DNA of 5,962 bases from Nonomuraea sp. (GTDB lineage Bacteria; Actinomycetota; Actinomycetes; Streptosporangiales; Streptosporangiaceae): the NCBI GenBank assembly GCA_013362835.1, contig JABFVJ010000397.1:1-5962 (forward strand), written 5' to 3'. Shown here piece by piece: positions 1 to 4,923 of this stretch. Within the stretch, counting starts at the first letter, position 1, and every line of letters starts with the position of its first letter. The translations under genes were made by a program, and so were the position numbers. The notes under the pieces are model-generated. The model had not been told where the DNA came from, made no database searches, and saw only the letters and a program-made list of their open reading frames with translations.

Positions 1-807
1 CTGGAGCGCGGCCCATTCGGCGGCGGTGACGTGGTCGATCGGGGCTTCGCTCAGCGGAATGCGGGAGCGGTGCAGGAATGCCTGGCCCAGAAGCCGGTTG
101 CCGGTGGCGTTGGCGCGGGCGTTTCCCTTGCGGATAGCGGCGTCGAACTCCACCACGTCTGCCCACTCGGCAGGAGAGTTGTCGCGGATATGTCGCCACT
201 GGGCGTTACCGTGAAATGGACATCCAAGGCAGCTCGATTTCGGAGTGTCGGCCAATCCGAGCGAGGACAGGTAACGGATGCAGTCGCTGCGTGACCAGCC
301 TATATCGATGAGCGGGTGCCGGTTGCGCATGTACTTCACGTCCGCGTCCTTGGCGCGGTGGAATTCGTCCGTCGAGATGCCCACCCACTGCTCCACAAAC
401 GTGTCGCGTGGAATGCGGGCGGGGTAGGGGTAGCCGAGGAGTTCGCGAACCTTCTTCTTGATCGGTTTTATCTTATATTCGCCTGTGCATTGCCTCCGGG
501 TCATCCCTGCCTTGCCGTCCTGATTGAGAATGTAGAGCGGCATGGAGGCGAATCTGTGATCGGGGTCTAGCGCATCACTGCGAATGTTCCCGGACGTCAC
601 GCGCAGAATGGGGATACCTGCCGGTTTGGCTACCTGCCGCTCCAGGCGGTCGAGATGGGAATACACGGCATTTGGTTCCCATCCTGTATCGGCGAAAATG
701 GCGTAATCGACCCTGGGGAGAATTCCTTCGGCTGACAGGGCGAGCATGGCGCTGGATTGAATTCCGGCGCCGAGCGAGATCGATCGGAATACGGGGTTGT
801 CGGAAAT
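1..807 (-). CDS. PP-loop, PAPS-reductase-like protein, 3' end outside window, ATT start
   Basis: This is a partial gene: 269 codons are visible and no stop is reached before the left edge. The PP-loop ATP-pyrophosphatase signature SLGAGIQSS is at residues 11-19 and FADTGWEP at 38-45, as in the PAPS reductase/adenylyl-transfer superfamily. This form is common in actinobacterial and phage genomes and related in fold to DndC. Four cysteines (C107 in RRQCTGEYK, C176 in RSDC, C193 and C196 in CLGC) could bind an Fe-S cluster or zinc; this is inferred. Start: there is no ATG, GTG or TTG between the preceding stop and the PP-loop. An AAGGA lies 7 bases upstream of an in-frame ATT at 807, giving an N-terminus reading (M)SDNPVFRSIS. 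The first internal ATG (codon 21) would remove the PP-loop. Codon use differs from the neighbours, with more A/T-ending codons, including ATA, CTA, AGA and AAA. Family assignment is firm; substrate is unknown, and DNA or tRNA thiolation is one possibility. Confidence 0.85.
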   Translation of the reverse strand, partial: MSDNPVFRSISLGAGIQSSAMLALSAEGILPRVDYAIFADTGWEPNAVYSHLDRLERQVAKPAGIPILRVTSGNIRSDALDPDHRFASMPLYILNQDGKAGMTRRQCTGEYKIKPIKKKVRELLGYPYPARIPRDTFVEQWVGISTDEFHRAKDADVKYMRNRHPLIDIGWSRSDCIRYLSSLGLADTPKSSCLGCPFHGNAQWRHIRDNSPAEWADVVEFDAAIRKGNARANATGNRLLGQAFLHRSRIPLSEAPIDHVTAAEWAALQ

Positions 808-814
808 GGGGACG

Positions 815-819
815 TCCTT
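815..819 (-). promoter_or_regulatory. Ribosome binding site AAGGA for the ATT-initiated PP-loop gene
   Basis: AAGGA at 819-815 is followed by a 7-base spacer and then ATT at 807-805. It lies in the 44-base gap after the stop of the preceding gene. It is the only good Shine-Dalgarno match in that gap and is correctly spaced for the ATT. It therefore decides the start. Confidence 0.7.
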
Positions 820-851
820 GCGGTGAATGGGGCGCTGGCGATGGCGGGTGG

Positions 852-1382
852 TCAGCGGCGGGGAGTGGAGGCGCGATGCCCGGCGGGTGACGGCGGAGCC
901 GGTGCCGTGGAGGGGGCGCGGGGTGCGGCGAAGGCGGGGCGTACTTCGTCGAGACCGGCAGCGAGGTCGCGGGCGGTATCCGTGGCCGTACGCAGCCATT
1001 CCCAGGTGGGGGCGGGGAGTTGGCGCCAGTGGGCGTTGTTGCGAGCCCATTCGAGGATCTCGGCGGCGTTGCGCAGCTGCTCGGCGAGCTGGGCCAGCAC
1101 AGCGTGCTGTTGGTCTGGGTCGCGGGCGGTCGTCAGGGACTGCAGGAGTTCGTCGAGGGCGGTGGGCACCGGGCCCGGGTCGTCGGGTAGTCCGTATAGC
1201 CGGGCGTGCAGGGACTGGGCGATGCCGTTCGCGGGGCCGCCGGATGAGCGGTGGTCGTAGCGCGGTGCGGCCAGGCGGCGCAAGGCGAAGTGGACGACGA
1301 CGTCGCGGGGCGTGGCGTCGGGATGGACCTGGGCGGCCAGGGCGAGCGCGATGTCGTGCGCGGTGGGGGTGTCGGAGGTCGT
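852..1382 (-). CDS. Hypothetical helical protein, 176 aa, ACG start
   Basis: I do not recognise a family. The protein looks soluble and largely alpha-helical: residues 75-145 carry runs such as DELLQSL, LAQLAEQLRNAAEILEWARNN and WEWLRTATDTARDLAAGL. The tail from about residue 150 is rich in Ala and Pro and ends STPRR. No signal peptide or membrane segment is visible. The usual start would be TTG at 1283, but that has no Shine-Dalgarno sequence. The frame stays open and coding-like for 33 more codons upstream, with almost every codon ending in G or C. An in-frame ACG at 1382 sits 5 bases after GGGAG and gives (M)TSDTPTAHD. No ATG, GTG or TTG exists between the previous stop (1410) and 1283. 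It lies between winged-helix paralogue C and the PP-loop gene. The reading frame is secure, the start is likely, and the function is unknown. Confidence 0.75.
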   Translation of the reverse strand, partial: TTSDTPTAHDIALALAAQVHPDATPRDVVVHFALRRLAAPRYDHRSSGGPANGIAQSLHARLYGLPDDPGPVPTALDELLQSLTTARDPDQQHAVLAQLAEQLRNAAEILEWARNNAHWRQLPAPTWEWLRTATDTARDLAAGLDEVRPAFAAPRAPSTAPAPPSPAGHRASTPRR

Positions 1383-1387
1383 GAGGG

Positions 1388-1392
1388 CTCCC
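1388..1392 (-). promoter_or_regulatory. Ribosome binding site GGGAG for the ACG-initiated gene
   Basis: GGGAG at 1392-1388 is followed by CCCTC and then ACG at 1382-1380. It lies in the 27-base gap after the previous stop. The layout is the common actinobacterial GGAG-spacer-ATG arrangement with ATG replaced by ACG. Confidence 0.7.
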
Positions 1393-1409
1393 GGGGTGTG
1401 GGGTGTGGT

Positions 1410-2231
1410 TCAGCGAGCGCGGCTGACGACAGCTGCGGGCTGGGGCGCTGCGGGGCGCCTGGTACTCAAGGCGGCGGGCCGGGGGTACGCGAAGGAGGCT
1501 GCGAGATCACGGCGCCCGGCCGGGCTAAGGTGTACGCGCTCGTCCACGAGCCACAGGTGGCAGTCCTCGCGCGTGATCAGCCCACGGCTTTCCAGGGCGC
1601 GGATGGTGCTGATGCTGAAGCGGACGCCCTCGCGGCGGTGGTAGGGCCGGCCGTCGCTGATGGTCACGTCCCCGCGGGCGATGGCGTGCAGCGTGCTGCT
1701 CTGAGTGCGGGACAGTGCGGACGGCTGGTGCTCGGGCAGGTAGCCGTAGTGGCGGCGTTCGGCAACGTACTGTTCGGCACTCGCCACGGCGTCAAAGGCG
1801 CCGAGATCGGTGAGTTCGGAAACCAGGGTGAAGCGCCGGCCGATCTCCTGTCGTGCGTCCGGCTCGCTCGGGACCGCCAGGAAGCCGTCGCCCAGATCCA
1901 TGGGCAGTCCTGCCTGGGCATGGATGAGGATGTCCTCGGCGTCGATGAGGTGGTCGGCCGCGTCAGTGGCCAGGTGGGCGAGCTGACGGATCCGGGCGTA
2001 CACAGCGCGGATGACGGGGCTGTGGTACATCGACTCCTTGTTGAGCGTGGTGACGATGTTCAGGGCCGCGTTGGCCAGCGCTTGGGCGCCGGCCGTCTGG
2101 GTGTTCAGGATGGTGGCGGGCCGGTTCCCGTTGACCGCATGTCGCAGATGCAGGTCGTGGAAGCGGGTGAAGTCGGAGGCCAGAGCGAGGAGTTGCTCGG
2201 CCGGTTCGAGGGAGACGGTCTTCTCGGGCAG
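1410..2231 (-). CDS. Helical plus winged-helix protein, paralogue C, 273 aa, CTG start
   Basis: The N-terminal part (about residues 8-110) is helical and aligns with the 3828-4592 protein: EPAEQLLALASDFTRFHD here against TPVERLLQLADQYTQHND there. Later IRQLAHLATDAADHL matches RLRQLVVLADASMDL. A winged-helix-like region follows at about 170-247 (STLHAIARGDVT, STIRALESRGLITRE, ERVHLSPAG), then a Pro/Ala/Arg tail ending SRAR. Start: the first ATG (2030) is residue 68 and would delete the conserved N-terminal block. Upstream there is no ATG, GTG or TTG before the stop at 2253. An in-frame CTG at 2231 lies 6 bases after CGGAG, giving (M)PEKTVSLEP. The ATG at 2030 does have AAGGAG before it, but with only a 3-base spacer, so a short isoform is possible. 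It follows the DUF317 gene by 21 bases in the same frame. The likely role is a DNA-binding accessory or regulator of the element, by inference. Confidence 0.78.
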   Translation of the reverse strand: MPEKTVSLEPAEQLLALASDFTRFHDLHLRHAVNGNRPATILNTQTAGAQALANAALNIVTTLNKESMYHSPVIRAVYARIRQLAHLATDAADHLIDAEDILIHAQAGLPMDLGDGFLAVPSEPDARQEIGRRFTLVSELTDLGAFDAVASAEQYVAERRHYGYLPEHQPSALSRTQSSTLHAIARGDVTISDGRPYHRREGVRFSISTIRALESRGLITREDCHLWLVDERVHLSPAGRRDLAASFAYPRPAALSTRRPAAPQPAAVVSRAR

Positions 2232-2237
2232 GGGTGG

Positions 2238-2242
2238 CTCCG
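2238..2242 (-). promoter_or_regulatory. Ribosome binding site CGGAG for the CTG-initiated paralogue C
   Basis: CGGAG at 2242-2238 is followed by CCACCC and then CTG at 2231-2229, inside the 21-base gap after the DUF317 stop. The string GGAGCC is shared with the sites at 3820, 2968 and 1391. It favours the CTG start over the internal ATG at 2030. Confidence 0.65.
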
Positions 2243-2252
2243 GGAGGGGTGG

Positions 2253-2957
2253 TCAGCGGGGGCGGGCGAGCTGCGCGAGGGCGTGATCGACGTGAGGGTT
2301 GATCGCGGCTCCGCGGACCGGGGTGATCAGGTTGCTGTGCTTGTACTGGGTGCTGAGGGGCACGTCGGCGAAGGCCCGCTCCACCGCTGTGGGTGCGGCC
2401 AGGTGGGCGAAGAAGTTCCGCACGAGCGCCTCGGGGGCGTCGCGGGTGAAGGTGGCCAGCGGCTGCTTCTCGAAGAAGGCGTGCCAGGCCCGCCAGGCGA
2501 TGTCCTCGTCGGGCGTGTGGATGAGCTGGCAGTACCCGTCGGGCGAGGTGAGGACGCGGTCCTCGACGGTCCACAGGTGGAGCGTCGCGAGCTGGTCCGG
2601 CGGCATGTCCGTGATCGGGATGCGCTCGGCGTGCCGGGTGTCGCCGAGCAGCTGGGGCAGAGCCTGGGTGACGGCGGCGACGGCTTCCAGAGGAGTCTGC
2701 CGGCTGAACTGCACCTGCCAGTACGGCTCGTGGTGCGTGATCGTCCACCACGGCCCGAGGGGGTGGACGGGGTCGAAGTCGACGAACATGCCGCCGTCGG
2801 GACTGTCGATCTTGACGTGTCCGGTGGCGGCGTCATGCTGCGGGGTCCAGCCGAAGAGGTGGATCAGCGGGCCGATCGCGTCTGCGAGCCGGTCACCCGC
2901 GCCCGCCATATATCGCGGGGATACCAGGACCCGGTCGTCGGGTCCGTACGCGGTCAC
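2253..2957 (-). CDS. DUF317 domain-containing protein, 234 aa
   Basis: The N-terminal half matches DUF317 as I know it from Streptomyces. VLVSPRYMAGAGD is at residues 10-22, followed by a helix with FGW, SPDGGMFVDFDP at 52-63, PWWTITHH at 69-76, and FSRQTPLEAVAAVTQAL at 84-100. The second half (about 128-195) repeats the pattern more loosely: LWTVEDRVLTSPDG, then AWHAFFEK, then FTRDAPEALVRNFF, so this is probably a tandem pair of DUF317 units. Start: GTG at 2957 overlaps the previous stop as GTGA and has AGGGAG 7 bases upstream. A longer in-frame opening (up to 3374) would overlap the upstream gene completely and is low-quality sequence. The gene sits between two winged-helix paralogues, which suggests translational coupling and a shared process. 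The molecular function of DUF317 is not established. Confidence 0.85.
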   Translation of the reverse strand: MTAYGPDDRVLVSPRYMAGAGDRLADAIGPLIHLFGWTPQHDAATGHVKIDSPDGGMFVDFDPVHPLGPWWTITHHEPYWQVQFSRQTPLEAVAAVTQALPQLLGDTRHAERIPITDMPPDQLATLHLWTVEDRVLTSPDGYCQLIHTPDEDIAWRAWHAFFEKQPLATFTRDAPEALVRNFFAHLAAPTAVERAFADVPLSTQYKHSNLITPVRGAAINPHVDHALAQLARPR

Positions 2958-3811
2958 CGGCGGGCTCCCTGCGTGACCACGGTCTTGGGCCCGGCGGCCA
3001 CTTGGGTCGCAAGCCGAGCGGTCGGGCGCGGCTGGGCCAGGGCCTGCTGCCCCTGCTCGGTGACGGAGATCTTCTGCCCTCCCGCCCACAGGGAAGTGCT
3101 GGTGTCGTGGGTGACGAGTCCGCGCTTTTCCAGGGCCCGATAGGTGGCGATGGAGACGCGGGTGCCGTCGTTGGTGGCGACGCGGGTTACGCCCAGTCCG
3201 CGGGTGCCGCTCTCGTACAGGTAGCCCCCGCCGTTCAGGGCGGTGAGGGCGTCGTACTGGGCCGCAGTGGGCGCGGGGCCTGTCGTCTGCTGTACGGCCG
3301 CCGGCTTGTTCTTGTGCGCGGTGGACAGGTCCTCGGTGATGCCGTGGGCGAGGTAGTGGCAGCCGATGACGCACAGGTCGAGCTGGTGGACGGCATCGTC
3401 GAGGTGGCCGTTCATCTTCGGGATGGCCTCGGCGTGCCGGACGGTGCGCACGGCCGCGTCGTCGGCCGGGTAACCGGCGAACTGGGCGCCCTCGTACGGG
3501 TTGGCGAGCACCACATGGGCCAGGTCGGTGCCGGCGAGCGATGACGAGGACACGACCGAGGCCATCAGCTCCAGGCCGGCCCGGCTGCCGGCGATGCTGG
3601 TGTACGTGCTGTTGTCGAGTGCGGTCAGGCGCACCAGGGCGGTGGCCGTGAGGTCCTGCGCCTGCAGGAGCAGGGGGCTGATGTGGCGCAGCGCGTCCGT
3701 GCCGGGTGTGTAGGAGATGTCGCGTACGCGCGCCTTGAGGGTTTCGAAGTCGTCGGCCAGCTGCTTCAGTTGGCGGACCTGCTCGTTCAGGTCGAGTGGG
3801 GGCGTGGGGAT
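2954..3811 (-). CDS. Helical plus winged-helix protein, paralogue B, 285 aa, ATC start
   Basis: The N-terminal 30 residues look like an amphipathic or coiled-coil helix (LNEQVRQLKQLADDFETLKARV). More helices follow to about residue 170. A winged-helix-like region at about 183-260 (YDALTAL, RVSIATYRALEKRGLVTHD, KISVTEQGQQALA) matches the other two paralogues. The tail is basic, ending QGARR. Start: the only standard start candidate is GTG at 3634 (residue 60), which has no Shine-Dalgarno sequence and would cut off the coiled coil. The 59 codons upstream are clearly coding by third-base G/C bias. An in-frame ATC at 3811 lies 6 bases after AGGAG, giving (M)PTPPLDLNEQ. The gene begins 16 bases after the preceding stop, and its own stop overlaps the DUF317 start. 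A DNA-binding role is inferred from the winged helix; no exact family is recognised. Confidence 0.8.
   Translation of the reverse strand: MPTPPLDLNEQVRQLKQLADDFETLKARVRDISYTPGTDALRHISPLLLQAQDLTATALVRLTALDNSTYTSIAGSRAGLELMASVVSSSSLAGTDLAHVVLANPYEGAQFAGYPADDAAVRTVRHAEAIPKMNGHLDDAVHQLDLCVIGCHYLAHGITEDLSTAHKNKPAAVQQTTGPAPTAAQYDALTALNGGGYLYESGTRGLGVTRVATNDGTRVSIATYRALEKRGLVTHDTSTSLWAGGQKISVTEQGQQALAQPRPTARLATQVAAGPKTVVTQGARR
2965..2970 (-). promoter_or_regulatory. Ribosome binding site AGGGAG for the DUF317 gene
   Basis: AGGGAG at 2970-2965 lies within the last codons of the upstream gene, with a 7-base spacer to GTG at 2957. Together with the GTGA stop-start overlap, it fixes the start of the DUF317 gene. 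Confidence 0.75.
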
Positions 3812-3817
3812 GGATGG

Positions 3818-3822
3818 CTCCT
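3818..3822 (-). promoter_or_regulatory. Ribosome binding site AGGAG for the ATC-initiated paralogue B
   Basis: AGGAG at 3822-3818 is followed by CCATCC and then ATC at 3811-3809. This is a near-perfect Shine-Dalgarno sequence at a good distance from an in-frame codon that is not a standard start. It lies in the 16-base gap after the previous gene's stop, and no ATG, GTG or TTG lies in any frame in this stretch. Confidence 0.75.
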
Positions 3823-3827
3823 GTGGT

Positions 3828-4592
3828 TCAGCGGCTTCGCGTGGTGGCTTGCCCGGCGGCGGGCAGGGGGCGGGGTGTGGTTCCGGGCGCGGTGCGCGGC
3901 CCGGCGGGAGGCGCGTCGATGACCGAGGCGAGGGCGGTGATGCCGGCCGAGGTGAGGCGTACGCGGTCCAGGGGCGGGCCGCCGACGTAGGCGGCGCGTG
4001 CCGTGCCCGTCGTCCTTTCAGCCAGCCCCTTTGTCTCCAGGGCGCGCAGGGTGCTCATCAGCACCTTGGGTTCGCGGGAGCGGGTGAACTCGCGGCCCAG
4101 GGAGCTGCTGGCCGTTACGTGTCCGCAGGCGATCTCGGCCAGGGCGGTGCGGTGCGCGGCACCGAGCTGACCGTGGGGTGCTGGTGCAGTTGCCGAGCGC
4201 CGCCGCCTGGTCTCGGAGGCCAGCGTCACGGCGCTGGTGACGGCGGCTTCCGGAGCCAGCGCGGTCAGTTCGCGGGCGGAGCGGGTGTTCAGGTCCATCG
4301 AGGCGTCGGCGAGGACGACGAGCTGCCTTAGCCGCATGACGACCTCGGTCAACTCCTCGCTCTCATAGAGCCGTTCGCCTTGGATGGCCTTGATGGCGGT
4401 CCCGGTGGCGGAGGCCAGGCGGTGTGCGGAGTTGGCGTAGGTATCCGGCAGCGGTGCGCCTGCGGCATGCAGGAGGAGGTCGAGCGCGTCGTTGTGCTGG
4501 GTGTACTGGTCGGCCAGCTGGAGCAGCCGTTCGACGGGCGTCGGCGGTGGCGCCACATCGAACAGCAGGGCGTCGGCGAGGGATTCGGTCAT
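3828..4592 (-). CDS. Helical plus winged-helix protein, paralogue A, 254 aa
   Basis: The N-terminal helical region (about residues 18-125) includes TPVERLLQLADQYTQHND and RLRQLVVLADASMDL, both alignable with the 1410-2231 protein. A short linker rich in Arg, Ala and Pro follows. A winged-helix-like region at about 145-225 (RTALAEIACGHVT, STLRALETKGLAERTT, DRVRLTSAGITALA) contains the segment most conserved among the three copies, S-T-x-R-A-L-E-x-(K/R)-G-L. The tail (226-254) is Pro/Ala-rich, probably disordered, and ends TTRSR. Start: ATG at 4592 overlaps the stop of the small upstream gene as ATGA, typical of translational coupling. The frame stays open further upstream, but that part lies over the upstream gene and reads as Arg/Pro-rich non-coding frame. 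There is no strong Shine-Dalgarno sequence, consistent with coupling. A DNA-binding or regulatory role is inferred from fold and context only. Confidence 0.82.
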   Translation of the reverse strand: MTESLADALLFDVAPPPTPVERLLQLADQYTQHNDALDLLLHAAGAPLPDTYANSAHRLASATGTAIKAIQGERLYESEELTEVVMRLRQLVVLADASMDLNTRSARELTALAPEAAVTSAVTLASETRRRRSATAPAPHGQLGAAHRTALAEIACGHVTASSSLGREFTRSREPKVLMSTLRALETKGLAERTTGTARAAYVGGPPLDRVRLTSAGITALASVIDAPPAGPRTAPGTTPRPLPAAGQATTRSR

Positions 4593-4864
4593 GCGCGAGA
4601 CCGGTGAGAAGGCGCGGGCGCGGAGGACGGTGCCGGAGTGGCGCCGGGCTTCGATACCTGCTCGGCCGGGCTGTGCGAGGCCGATGCGAAGGATTCGAGG
4701 ACGGCGGCAACGTCGGCGATGTGCCTGGTGCAGGCGAGTGCCTGCTGGTTGGTCGCGCGGTGAGTGATGGCCTGCAGGGTGACGTCGGAGTCGCTGTTGC
4801 CGCATTCGAGGCAGCAGCGGTGATCGGGGTTCCAGTCGTCGGGGACGTCGTGGATCAGTGGCAT
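4589..4864 (-). CDS. Small putative zinc-binding protein, 91 aa
   Basis: This is a small acidic-to-neutral protein with a possible zinc site: C18-L-E-C21 near the N-terminus and C45-T-R-H48 further on, a CxxC...CxxH spacing. A single helix follows (IADVAAVLESF), then a low-complexity Ser/Ala/Pro tail from about residue 63 that ends SHRSRA. Start: ATG at 4864, with only a weak GGA six bases upstream. The 59 bases between the coupling-protein stop and this ATG are pyrimidine-rich on the coding strand and hold no other signal I can see. The stop overlaps the start of paralogue A as ATGA. I do not recognise a family. Small zinc-finger-like proteins beside transfer genes are common, but the function here is unknown. 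Confidence 0.75.
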   Translation of the reverse strand: MPLIHDVPDDWNPDHRCCLECGNSDSDVTLQAITHRATNQQALACTRHIADVAAVLESFASASHSPAEQVSKPGATPAPSSAPAPSHRSRA

Positions 4865-4923
4865 AGGGGGTCCAGGTGGGCAGGCGGGCGGTGTGCAGAG
4901 GGAGGGTGAGGAGGCCGGCGGTT

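Noticed and set aside
852..1283. TTG at 1283 as start of the 176-aa protein
   Set aside because: It has no Shine-Dalgarno sequence, and coding-like sequence continues upstream to an ACG that has a well-placed GGGAG.
1963..2751. 262-residue minus-strand frame over the DUF317 gene and the N-terminus of paralogue C
   Set aside because: It is Pro/Arg/His-rich and shows no domain. The alternative frame carries DUF317 motifs and homology to paralogue A.
1251..3143. 630-residue open frame on the plus strand
   Set aside because: It runs antisense across three minus-strand genes and their boundaries, has Gly/Val/Arg-rich composition typical of the complement of high-GC coding sequence, and matches no family. 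The minus-strand frames have recognisable domains.
2253..3374. 373-residue version of the DUF317 protein with an upstream start
   Set aside because: The extra 139 residues overlap paralogue B in another frame and read as Arg/Pro-rich noise. The GTGA overlap and AGGGAG at 2970 support the start at 2957.
2954..3634. GTG at 3634 as start of paralogue B
   Set aside because: It has no Shine-Dalgarno sequence, and the 59 codons upstream have clear coding third-base bias and a coiled-coil-like helix.
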